A stretch of DNA of 64,000 nucleotides from Rhypophila decipiens (taxonomy: Eukaryota; Ascomycota; Sordariomycetes; Sordariales; Naviculisporaceae), in assembly GCA_033297075.1 (NCBI GenBank), contig MU858139.1:87137-151136 (forward strand), read 5' to 3'. The translations under genes were made by a program, and so were the position numbers. Numbering within the stretch: position 1 is the stretch's first letter; each line of letters begins with the position of its first letter. Shown here one piece after another: positions 44,251-54,040 of this stretch. The notes under the pieces were generated by a model. The model saw only the letters and a program-made list of their open reading frames with translations, was not told the DNA's origin and ran no database searches.

Positions 44251-46179
44251 AGGTGAATGAGCCGGAAACGGTGGCTACTCATTGGGACCGGTACGTATTC
44301 TGAGATGCAGGGTAGACGAGCCTCAACATCCCAAGAGACCCAGTAGGGCTCGGGTTACATTACCTGATCAACAGCCGGAAGGTTTTGCAATCTGAGTCCC
44401 TCTTGTCGCATCCTCAGAGCTCTTCTCAGCCCCCTCCTGTTGTCTACCGGTCTTTTGTCAGCCTTTGGATACGTAGCACGCAATAACAGGAACCAACCTT
44501 TGCGACATTTAATTCTTCATTTGGAAGCATACACTTTGCCCCTCTGGCTTCATCTTTGCCCCCTCCTGAGCGCGCAGTGAACGACGGAGCTGATATTTCT
44601 TCTTGCCCAAGACCAAAGGGCGTTTTTCTACTTCAGCATGCCATTGAAGCTTTTCTCTAGTTCGTCTTGCTGCTTGCTTGATTGTTGCTCCTGCTGGCTC
44701 TTCTCTTCTTCGTCTCGCTGCACTGCCGTTGCCCGGGCAACGTGGTACTCCTGCTGAGATCTCCCTTTGTATTCCGCTACATCTTCATGCTCTTTTCAAT
44801 TTCGTCGGGTTGCCTTCTTGTCTTTGATTCCAAAGCCAGAGTATTCGAGATCAACGTTTCCAATTCTAGGGGAGAGGGACGGGGGGTTGAGCAGCTGTCC
44901 GAGTCTGGTTTCAACGAATCCAAAAAAGAAGAGAAGGGGAAGCGAATCTTCCAACAGAGAGAACTGATGGCTACAAGGACGAGACAATTGAGGAAAACGA
45001 GTAATTAACGCTTTGCAGAAATCAGACGTGCAAGTCGACTGGTGTTGAACGGCAGGCGGTGGACGTCGGGCGGGCAACATCCACGGCGGGGTAAGGAGCA
45101 GGAAGGACGATTCCGGGGCAGAGGACGCCACCCTACCCCGTCTGACAATGTCCAGGGTTGCGGTCCTGGCTTGTGGGTCTTACCTTTGCCTCAGAAAATC
45201 AAAATCGGCACAGCAACGGTGAACATTGGGATAAGATAGGGGGCAAGCCCCTGCAGTCTACATTCTTTTCATTGTACGACCTCGCTAGTTAGAAGAATTT
45301 AGGGCCGCAGCTTGTCCTTTCCAAAACACACTCTTTCGGTTGTCCATCAAGCGAATCATCCTGTAAGTTCCAGTCTTGGCCTTGTAGCGAGGGCTTCAGC
45401 AAGGCCTCCCGGCCTGGCTAGCCCCCTTTCCACTGTGATGCGTCTTTTCCACGACCAGTGCTATCGCAGTACGGGCGACCTTCTCGTCGTTCGTAACAAA
45501 CCCCGTTACCCATCAGATTTAAATTTCACTATGATTCGGAAGAGCCTCGTTCTACCGAGAGGAGAAAAGATGGAGAGGACTGACCCGAATAAAGTCCAGT
45601 GCAAACATCTCGCTGTAGATTTCTGGACAAGGTCACACGGCATTCTAGCGCATCAGCAAATGCAGCGGTTAACCTCGCTTACTGTTGTTGCTCGGCTGCC
45701 ATCTCAACTGTTTTGGGGGCGAATCCAGCCTTCTTGATCGTCTGGACCCACTTTTTTCCGTGACGAGACTTTCATCTGAACAAAATATTGACCCTCACCA
45801 GCATCCAATCAAGCTGTGCGATTATTTTGCTTGCAAAATCACGGTGGTGCTGAATTACCCCATTTCTGGCGCATTTTCTGTTGATGGTGCAATGAGATCG
45901 AAGGTGCCAGATTTTCAACCGGTGGCTGATTGAATTTGGTCGCAGCTCGTTAATCAGTGGCCAGCGCACAGCCCTTTATCTCTGTCATTTTTTCTTGCTC
46001 CCTCATTCCTCAACCCCTTTCCTAAACTCCACTCCGATCTCCTCACCTCAGGAGAATTCCACTCCCTCAACCTGCACAGCTCACCAAAGGCTTCTGGACT
46101 CCTGCACATTGTCAATTACCTTACATTCATTTATTCACATTCTCAAGCCTGTCTGGGCCATCCCCCTAGACACTCCAAG
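44251..46179. other. Spacer between G and H
   Basis: Divergent region between minus-strand G and plus-strand H; the last few hundred bases are the presumed H promoter, CT-rich near 45990-46080. Frames 44682-45008 and 45312-45737 have no recognisable feature. Confidence 0.45.
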
Positions 46180-47760
46180 ATGTGGAACTCCCGTCCAGGA
46201 AACTCGCCTCCCCAGCCAATGGCGTCCAATTCTGAACAACCCACTGGTGGTGCTCCCGCAAGCCCTCCACCACACAACGGTCAGTCCAGCGGCTCTGGCC
46301 AAGCCGGCAATCAAGCCTCACTCTATGCTCAGGCAGTCGAGCGCGCAGGTCTCGGCCAAGCCTACAATCTAAGATCTCGCTATGCTCGGGAAGTCGAGCG
46401 CCAGGATTTCGGCCAGGCCAGCAATCAAAGCTTTCGCTATCCCCAGGCAGTCGAGCGCCAGAATTTCGGCCAGGCCAGCAGTCAAAGCTCTCGCTATTCT
46501 CAGGCAGTCGAGCTCCAGGGTCTCGCCCAGGCCAACAATCAAAGCACTCCCTATACTCAGACAACCGACCGCCAGGGTCCTGCGCCGATCGGCTCTGCCG
46601 CCCCCTCCCAAAGCATGACCGACATTCAAATCTACCAAGGACGCCAAGACCGGGAGCAGCAAGAGACTGGTAGCCAAAACAACAACCAGCTCACCCAGCC
46701 CAACTTGACCCAGGTTGGAAGCATGCAGCCCATTCAGCAGAGAACGGCCAATCTTGCCATGAATTGGTCCCCTTGGTCAAACAGCTCCCCCTATTGGTTA
46801 AACACCACTTCCAATTCGTCAAACAATACCATCGGCCATCATTCACGCAACGTTCCGACCCCCAGTTACTCCGTCCATACTCAGGGTGCCAATGACGGGC
46901 ACCGGCCGCCACTCATCAACAATCTTGCTCTCTTGCCAATCATCAATAGGCACATCATCCGGCCAGAAGCTATTGCACCCTCCACGATGGCCATTCTGGG
47001 ACCTGGCTTTCAACGGGCCCCCACAGCCGCAGCGCAGGCCATGCGTCAAATGTCAGGCATGGCACCCAACTAACGCGGCAATCCGGGAATCGTCCACCAT
47101 CATTCATTCCAAGGCCTCCCCGATCGAGACAACTGTGCATTCTGGCTCACTCATTTTCCGCCCGATGTCACTTACAAGGAAGTATTTGACCAAATCCGAA
47201 ACTGTGGCCGTATCCACGAAGTGCACATCAACAACCATGAGGCAGACAACACCAGAGGCGCAGCCGCCAAAGTCGTCTTCTTCGACCGCCAAGGAGCCAA
47301 CCGGTTCTTTTTGCAGCACGTTCTGGACCCCCAGCGCGGTGGTGGCGCCGGTCGGATGTCGGTGCGTGGCTGGACGGTCCGTTGCGTCCGTAACCGGGTC
47401 AGGCTCATCCACCGAGAATACCTTCCCGCTGACCACACCAGGGTCATTCGCATCACAGGCCCCAGAGACGACGTCAATTATGAGAGAATGATTGGCCACA
47501 TCTCTGCTCTATGTCATTTCGATCTGGAAGACGCGATAATGTTCCACCATCCTCGCGCGACGAACCTGGGCGACATCGAATTCCGCTTTGCCAGATACGA
47601 TGCGCAGGCTCTGGTGGTATGGCTCTCTTTCAACCGGGATCCGTACTGGCAGGGCACCAACCCTCCCATCACCGCTCGGTTCATGCCTGACCCTTGTGAT
47701 GTTCAGCCCCTTCAGAACCCTGCTCCCGCTCCGCAGGCCCAGCTCAACCTCACTAACTAG
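46180..47760 (+). pseudogene. Array member H, single-exon copy with one in-frame TAA
   Basis: The only plus-strand member. One uninterrupted register of 527 codons from the ATG at 46180 (M-W-N-S-R-P-G-N) to a stop at 47758, broken only by TAA at 47071-47073. The TAA sits exactly where the family has Tyr in M-S-P-N-Y-x-G (here M-A-P-N-stop-R-G-N-P-G). Upstream are a Gln-rich 19-aa repeat region and L-G-P-G-F-Q-R-A-P-T. Downstream are N-C-A-F-W-L-T-H-F-P-P-D-V, I-R-N-C-G-R-I-H, G-A-A-A-K-V-V-F-F, T-R-V-I-R-I-T-G-P, E-F-R-F-A-R-Y-D-A-Q-A and F-M-P-D-P-C-D, all intact. No intron is needed, unlike C-E. Possibilities are a very young pseudogene, stop read-through or a base error. Confidence 0.8.
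46324..46608 (+). repeat. 57-bp tandem coding repeats in member H
   Basis: Five consecutive 57-bp units encoding Y-x-Q-A-V-E-R-Q-x-F-G-Q-A-S-N-Q-S and two more residues; the first four are clear and the fifth is degenerate. Confidence 0.92.
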
Positions 47761-48608
47761 TATGCTTCATATCGGATCCAGGAATGCCTTGAAAAGGGGG
47801 AGGGAGGTGGTCGTGGTATATTCTGAATTGATCTGAGACCCTCGAGGGTACGAGCAACACTGGCAACTAGGAGGAAATATGAGCAACAAAAGGAGGCATC
47901 TGGGCTCTAAACACTTGAAATCAGCGCACCAATCGACGAGTGTCTACTCGTTGTCATGACATGTAATCATACTATCACTCTCAGTCCGGAGCTATAAGTG
48001 CCCGGTATTTAGAGTATGAACAAAAGGCGTCAGGGAGAAGTCACCACAGTGATGAGAAGGGTTGACTGTTTGTTCTCGCGCACTTTGGTCTTTTTTTCTC
48101 TTTTGTTCATTCTTCTCTTCGTTATTTCGGCAGTTTGCCATTTGAACATATTCGGTTTTAATTGTTTATTTCACAATCATGCTTGGTACCCTCGTTAAGG
48201 GCCGGAAAGAGTAGAGATGGGAAGGGTTCTTATAGCTATATAGGAAGTTTAGTACTATCCCGAAATGCCAGACATGATTCTAGTCATCAAATTCTTTTCC
48301 CTCTATTGCTTGGTTGTTTATGTGCTCTCTTTTTTTTGTGTTTCTCCTTTTCCTCTCACCGATGCAGAGACGGCCCCTAAATAAGAACTGATCTCGTCAA
48401 TAAGTGCCGTTACGGTCAGGAGCCATATGAGATGTTCGTCCCTCAACAGACTCGTCGTCTGGGCAGTTTCCCCTCCTCGTAATTACCCATGAGCCATGTC
48501 CATATGCTCCATTTCATATGATGACCTCTTCCTATACCTCCTGCTTCATATGGTGGCTCTGAAATAAGCTCGATTCTTCTCTCTCCGGCCCTCTTTTATG
48601 CCCTCCTC
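47761..48608. other. Spacer after H
   Basis: H 3' flank and non-coding sequence. Nothing recognised apart from a CT-rich end leading into the minisatellite. Confidence 0.45.
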
Positions 48609-48926
48609 TTAAGGCTCATCAGAACTCTTCAATGTCCTCCTCTCCTGAAAGCCCTCGTCCTCTATGTCCTCGTCTACCATACCCTCATCTCGAATGTCTT
48701 TGTATCCCATGTCCCCATCCTCCAGTTCCTCGTCTTCCATGCTCTTGTCTTCAAACGCCTTGTTCCCCCTTCCATCTCCTTGGGGCTCTCCCATTTTCAA
48801 GTCCCTCGTATTAAATGCCCTCGTCTTTAATACTCTGCCTCTCAACACCATCCATCTCAACGCCGTTGTTCTCAAACCCGTTCTTCTCAACAAAATCACA
48901 CTCAACGCCGTCTTATTCGACGCCAT
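48609..48926 (-). CDS. Short frame of pentapeptide-like repeats
   Basis: 105 codons from an ATG at 48926 to a stop at 48609. It splits into five-residue units with a hydrophobic residue at a fixed place: R-T-T-A-L, R-W-M-V-L, R-G-R-V-L, K-T-R-A-F, N-T-R-D-L, then acidic units D-K-S-M-E, D-E-E-L-E, D-E-G-M-V, D-E-D-I-E. The centre resembles pentapeptide-repeat proteins only loosely, since the i-2 and i-1 positions are not the usual A and D/N. Because a 15-bp DNA repeat would give this on either strand, coding is doubtful. Confidence 0.25.
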   Translation of the reverse strand: MASNKTALSVILLRRTGLRTTALRWMVLRGRVLKTRAFNTRDLKMGEPQGDGRGNKAFEDKSMEDEELEDGDMGYKDIRDEGMVDEDIEDEGFQERRTLKSSDEP

Positions 48927-48960
48927 AATCTTCGACCGCCTCCTCGTAAAGGGGTGTATA
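48624..48960. repeat. Degenerate 15-bp-period minisatellite, about 20 units
   Basis: Units such as CTCAACGCCGTTGTT, CTCAAACCCGTTCTT, CTCAACGCCGTCTTA and TTCGACGCCATAATC follow one another, and to the left the period continues as CTCGTCTACCATACC, CTCATCTCGAATGTC and so on. Both strands stay open for over 100 codons. Confidence 0.85.
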
Positions 48961-50711
48961 ATTGATACATGTATCCGAAGATACCGTACACGTCCTTCGC
49001 CTCCCTCCTTCGATCATAAGGGGCCTCCCCAACATTCCTATCTCCGCTCTCTCTTTGGGGAGCAACATATGCCCACTTCTTCAGCGTGCTTACAAAATAG
49101 TCTACGAAAATATATTTCCCGCTCCATATCCTGTCCTCTCTGCCTTGCGTACCAGCTCCTTGTCCCTTGCCCTCCCTCTTTAATGCTCGGCCTTTTAACT
49201 GCTCTCCGTCTCCGGATTGATCTCGTCGTGTTCTTTTCTCTTCATCAACGCTTCTGGCTATGCGACCCCGGTCTCGAAATCACCATAATTCCTTTACATC
49301 CTATTCAGGACAAACCTGGTGTCTTTCCTATCCTGAACTTCCTTCCTATGGAGGTTTCCCTCCCATGTGCGTCTTTCCACGCTTGCCCTTCCTATCCAGT
49401 CACTCGCTATACACTCCCTTCGATCGGGGTACTCATTTATATGCATTTGTAAGAATGCACCCTTCTTAACAGTATGGTTCAATTCATTCAAACGGCGAAA
49501 TAAACAACTAAAATCTCGCTGGAGTAGCTAGTCTCCTATGTTTATGTCTTATGAGTCTGCATACAACCTGTTGACAAATACCAACCTTCTGTTTATGATC
49601 TTAGCCGTGGAAGATGATGGGTAGAAACAAAAGAAGTAACCAAGTAACCGTAGACAAATCACACCTGAGCTGCTCTTGCATAGCAGCGTCGAGCACCAGA
49701 CGACGAATCTAAACCAGGGTTTAACGATGATTTATCTTCGATATAATGAGAGGCTACCAGCTCACTCAAAGCCTCAATCACGTTGCCATTGATGCAGCCT
49801 GGAAACTCAAATCGAATTCGTGAAGCTTTCCTGCTTCAAACGGGCTTCCACCATGGCGCCATGCAGTCGCTGTTTTCACGATGAGTGTCACGCACTGAAG
49901 TCAAAGGCACACGGAAGTCAGTAATTATAACAGTGAGCTGGTATTTCAGGAAATCCATGAAAGCTGATCCCTGGGGCTATACACTCTCATACCCTGACTC
50001 GCTTCTCCCTTGTCCAGCTTCGTCCCCAGAGATGCCGAATTTCCCCGTTTATATTCTGCGCTCCTCTTGCTGCTCTGTTCGTACGCTAGCAGTAGAACCT
50101 TATTTTCAAAGGAATGGTAAGATGTAAACACCGTGGCGTTTCTGGCCACGGTCACTGCCAGTGGTGATCAATCTGGTCTGTGATGTCTAACAAACAAGTC
50201 AAGAGAACAAGCCGGTGAGACCAGAAAGCGACAAAGTCGTCAAGAAAACCCTGGCCAGCCTGTCCCTTCTTCTTCCAGTGTTAGCTTATTCGCCCGCCAA
50301 TGGTTTCATCAGCTCCTTTCCTGCCCTCCATCCTGTGATTTCCGGCGCAAGCCCATCGATTTGAGAAACAGCTACCCTGAATAGCATCGTCATGGTTGCA
50401 CGTGGACAGAGCCGCGAGGCTGTATTTACAGCCCCAAAGCTATTGACTTATTCTGACCTTCTTGAAAGTGGATATGTCGGCGTGGCTGGCGAGGCTTCAC
50501 CTCTATGTCGTGAGCCACGATAAGCACAATGAATGTGTGCGCCAGTACTAGAAATTTCAACCTTGATGATTCCCCTAGGTTTAACTCGGTCACGCGACTC
50601 CTTCGACAGGAAAGAGCGCTTGCCCATCGTCGTCCAATGCCCTGCGTATATCTGGAGTTGTTGCAGTGAAATTGTATCGGCGGACAGCAGGGACAGGTAT
50701 GTCAAACCAAA
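48961..50711. other. Spacer between the minisatellite and member I
   Basis: CT-rich to about 49.45 kb, then mixed sequence. No supported gene on either strand. Confidence 0.45.
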
Positions 50712-51398
50712 CTAGGCGCATGGGTCGGGCGCAAAATCGACGACGACATGGGGAGTGCGATCCCATAATAGTTCTTCGTCCACGACCGCACGAAGGACAG
50801 GCAAGGCCTGTGATTTGTAACTCGCAAAACGGAACTCGACGTCGCCGACATACGGATTGGCGGTGTGATCAATTACTTCCTCAATCTCGTCCGTGCGAAA
50901 GATGGATATGAAGTGGTTCGTCAAGACAGAGCAGTTGATTACTTCGACCGGTCCCGTAAATCGAAGAGCTCTCGTGTGGTCTAGCGGTAGATCTAGGTGA
51001 GGCGGGATTCTGTGTCTACTGTGTGTGACTCGGACTCTGCGTCTTCGGATCCAAATTCCGCCTGGTCCGTCGGGCCCTGCGAGGTTGGTTTGCTCGAGAA
51101 GGGCACTCGCGCCGGTGTTGTCGAAAAACACCACTTTCGCAGTCGCACGCTGGCGGAGAGGGAGGCCAGTGGGGTTTATCTTGAGCTTGTAGATTCTCCC
51201 GCACGATCGGATGCTGTCGGTGATCTCTTTGATCGTGACGTCTTGTGGTAGGTTTGACAGACGGAGCGAGCAGTTCAACCGCCTGTGGAAGTAATCCCGG
51301 TTCAGCCTCTGGTTGCTGATGGATGCCTGGGTGAGTTCTGACTCATCAAGCTCGTGAAATTGTCGTTCAACGGTAGCAAGGGCTTCTTGAAGACACAT
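50712..51398 (-). CDS. Tandem RRM-like array protein, member I (short form)
   Basis: About 228 aa from the ATG at 51398 (M-C-L-Q-E-A-L-A-T-V); the frame stays open upstream to an ATG at 51725, but that part looks like the shared upstream DNA of I and J rather than protein. It lacks the long low-complexity N-terminus and the M-S-P-N-Y box. Domain 1: N-C-S-L-R-L-S-N-L-P-Q-D-V, I-R-S-C-G-R-I-Y-K-L-K-I, R-A-T-A-K-V-V-F-F. Domain 2: T-R-A-L-R-F-T-G-P-V-E-V-I-N, E-F-R-F-A-S-Y-K-S-Q-A, ending F-A-P-D-P-C-A-stop directly at the signature, as in J. Closest neighbour by sequence is J. Confidence 0.72.
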   Translation of the reverse strand: MCLQEALATVERQFHELDESELTQASISNQRLNRDYFHRRLNCSLRLSNLPQDVTIKEITDSIRSCGRIYKLKINPTGLPLRQRATAKVVFFDNTGASALLEQTNLAGPDGPGGIWIRRRRVRVTHSRHRIPPHLDLPLDHTRALRFTGPVEVINCSVLTNHFISIFRTDEIEEVIDHTANPYVGDVEFRFASYKSQALPVLRAVVDEELLWDRTPHVVVDFAPDPCA

Positions 51399-51599
51399 GA
51401 TGGGCTGTCGTTTCTGGCTCAAAGCTCGCGAATCTTGGTGTATGGAAGCCCGTGGAGAAGAAGAATGGGTCGAGGAAGCGTGGCGACGACAGATGGCGCA
51501 GAAGAGGAATGGTACAAAAGAAAAAGGAGTGGGGCAGGGTATGGAAGTTGTTGACGAGAGGTTGCTGTGGATGGTATAGATTTCTGCGGTCAAGAATGA

Positions 51600-51650
51600 C
51601 AGGTTGGGTTGGCAGATGCAGTGTTCACTGGAAATGGTTTCAAAATTGGG
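51600..51650 (-). promoter_or_regulatory. Upstream block shared with member J
   Basis: GCAGATGCAGTGTTCA followed by TGGAAATG and TTTCAA recurs at 53541-53575 upstream of J. It sits 200-250 bp upstream of the I start. It could be a 5' UTR or promoter element retained after tandem duplication. Confidence 0.5.
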
Positions 51651-51725
51651 CGCAAGGATCAAATGGGTTTTGTCACCAAGGCAGACGAACTGGCGAACGC
51701 GGTTACGTGTCGTCACGTAGGGCAT

Positions 51726-52249
51726 GGTCACTCTAGGTATTGGGACCAAAGACTTTTATCTTCCCTGTAAACATTTGTTCCCCTGCACAGTAAGAAGCAA
51801 ATCTTGCCGACATAGCTAGCCAGTGAAGGTTCCAGGGTCAATATCGCTATCAGAAAGTAACGCTCCCTGGAATTTAATGGTCAAGCCTTATCGTCGAGGC
51901 AACAGAAAACACAGTATCAGGAAAAAGCGCTGTGTAAGCCATAATCTAGCCTCTTGGCAAAAGGGTAAAGACATGTGTCCCCAATACCTGTAAAAGGAAA
52001 TGCAAAAGGTGTTCAGTGTAACGGTGAGGAGGTAATTCCCGGAAAGATATGAATGCTATTAATCTTTGGGTCTACACGGTCTTCATGCCCTCCCTACCTC
52101 ATCACTCCCCCGGTGGAGTCATCTATTCCTCACCTTTTCGGCATCCAGCCCACTTTCGGGTCCCATACAGCCCAGCAACGCAGATGTTGGTCCTGGTCAG
52201 ACGGTTGGTCTGCTCTTCTTGGTACCAAGGCACCCGGGGTAAGGCCAAA
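51726..52249. other. Spacer between I and J
   Basis: I upstream region and J 3' flank; no gene seen. Confidence 0.45.
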
Positions 52250-53119
52250 CTAAGCGCATGGGTCCACAGCAAAGTGAACAGTAACAAGGGGGTTGTGGAT
52301 GAACAGCGTATCCCTCTCCAGGGCGTGAAAGACACACTCGGCCTGTGAATCATATCGCGCAAAGCGGAACTCGAGGTCGCAGTGGCCAGGGGTGGTAGAA
52401 TGGTCGAGGACGTCCTCGAGCTCGTACTTGCAGAATGATTCGAAGTGGGTTGTCAAGAACGAGTAATTGACAATCTCGACAGGGCCCGCAATCCTGATAA
52501 CTCGTGTGTGGTCCATTGGAAGATCGAGTTGAGGGGGTATCTTGGTTCTGTTTCGGACTGCGCACACCCTCTTGCCGCGGATCCGCAAGCATCCTTGAGT
52601 GCCGAGGACGTGCCTGTCGAAGAAGGTCATGGCGGCGCTGCTGTTGAAAAACGTCACTATTGCAGCCGCACCTCTGTAATGGACATCTCCGCTGATGATC
52701 CTGATATGATAGACCCTGCCGCAAGCTCGAATGCTGTCGGCAATTTCTTTGATGGTCACGTCTGCCGGAAGACGCGTGAGCCAGAATGAGCAGTTCAAGT
52801 GGTCGGGAAGGCCAGGGACTGAGGGAATTTGTGCGCGCAATGGGCGTCCCATGTAATTTGGCGGCATGTTGCTTTGGGCGAGCACTTGCGCCACCAGTTG
52901 TGTCATGCCATGGGAATTGGGCCCGAAGAGAGCCATGAACGTGGGATGTATGCCGCCACCTGGTTGCGCTGCATTGCGGCTGAGGATCATTGCCGCTTGG
53001 GGCCACTCAATCAGTGGAGCGCGCTGTCCGACGTTGCTCCCTTGTGTGTGGACGGACCGAGGGACCACGACTGGTCCCTGGCTGTTGACTGGCAAACTGT
53101 TTTGGACCGGAGGAGCCAT
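52250..53119 (-). CDS. Tandem RRM-like array protein, member J
   Basis: About 289 aa from the ATG at 53119 (M-A-P-P-V-Q-N). The frame is open above this to an acceptor-like TTAG near 53177, so an upstream exon is possible, but no donor joins in register with the 53228-53410 frame. Family blocks: M-A-L-F-G-P-N, M-P-P-N-Y-M-G-R-P, L-P-D-H-L-N-C-S-F-W-L-T-R-L-P-A-D-V, I-R-A-C-G-R-V-Y-H-I-R-I, R-G-A-A-A-I-V-T-F-F, T-R-V-I-R-I-A-G-P-V-E-I-V-N, E-F-R-F-A-R-Y-D-S-Q-A, F-A-V-D-P-C-A-stop. The first domain is the best RRM look-alike of the array (V-T-I-K-E-I-A-D-S-I for helix 1). Confidence 0.78.
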   Translation of the reverse strand: MAPPVQNSLPVNSQGPVVVPRSVHTQGSNVGQRAPLIEWPQAAMILSRNAAQPGGGIHPTFMALFGPNSHGMTQLVAQVLAQSNMPPNYMGRPLRAQIPSVPGLPDHLNCSFWLTRLPADVTIKEIADSIRACGRVYHIRIISGDVHYRGAAAIVTFFNSSAAMTFFDRHVLGTQGCLRIRGKRVCAVRNRTKIPPQLDLPMDHTRVIRIAGPVEIVNYSFLTTHFESFCKYELEDVLDHSTTPGHCDLEFRFARYDSQAECVFHALERDTLFIHNPLVTVHFAVDPCA

Positions 53120-53540
53120 CCTTGTGGACGTGTGAGGTATGCTGTTCAAGGAATTTCGGACGAAGGAAGATTGGTCCTAATTTAATTTCTGTCAGTGATA
53201 GAGGGTTTGTGAGGAGAGTATACGCTCTTACCCTCCTATGTCTGGCGAACTATGCTGGCAGTGGGACAGGCGTGATCTTCGCTGGTACTGATTTCGCCGA
53301 CTATCCTGCTCGGCTTGCGAAGTCTCGTTCTTGTAGTTAATTCTGGAGTCCGCACGAGAAGTGTCGATAATGTCCGTTATGAGTGGGTGACCTTTCGTCG
53401 AGCGATTCAAGAGACAGTGGTCGGAGTGTCGTGATGAGGCTGAGAAGTGGTGGCAGTAAAAGGGTTACGAAAGTGAGGGTGTCAACTAGCAGATTGGAAA
53501 GAAGATAATACTGCAGTGCGCTTGACTGGGAATTGGTGTT

Positions 53541-53591
53541 GCAGATGCAGTGTTCAGTGGAAATGATTTCAAGTTTGCGCGATTCGATAAA
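53541..53591 (-). promoter_or_regulatory. Upstream block shared with member I
   Basis: Counterpart of the block at 51600-51650, about 420 bp upstream of the J start used here, inside an otherwise unrelated spacer. Confidence 0.5.
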
Positions 53592-54040
53592 AGGAGCTCC
53601 AAGGTGCTGGAAGGCGCGATCACGTGACCGTCCTTTTGACTTGGGACCCACACCCTCCACAACGCGGGGCTGAAGTTTCCAGGGTCCTTGTCATTTTACA
53701 AGTCAGGGTACGAATGGATGGCAATCATACGCCAACAGCATTTTCAAATGATTCGGAAAGGGTTGATTTGATAAAAAATTCAAAGTGATTTTTGATGATA
53801 ATAGTACAGAAAGGGTATCATCTCTATTAATTACACCACCAACTCCTTGACGCCTTGCTCGCTAATCAACTTGGTAAAAAAAGCCACTGTTCTGAGTACA
53901 TGCCTCGTCATCAAAGATAATCCTACACTCTCCATTACAACAGCCAAATGTCGCATCAATTCCCCTCCCAGCCAGCCATACCATGATGTCAAGCCCCCCT
54001 CTTCCCCCTACCCACCGTCATGCCTGCAGTCACAATGGAC
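53592..54040. other. Spacer between J and K
   Basis: No gene seen. Confidence 0.4.

Noticed and set aside
25805..47760. Repeat-induced point mutation as the common cause of the stops in B, F and H
   Set aside because: B (CGA to TGA) and perhaps F (CAG to TAG) fit, but the H stop would need a change to A in a Tyr codon, and B and G also have indels. Copies are also too diverged to be targets now.
50960..51000. tRNA-like string GTGTGGTCTAGCGGTAGATC
   Set aside because: It lies inside the coding strand of member I (domain 2), and I could not find matching acceptor and T-arm sequences downstream.
53228..53410. First exon for member J
   Set aside because: The GTAAGA donor at its end leaves a phase that does not match the phase-0 acceptor near 53177, so it was not joined.
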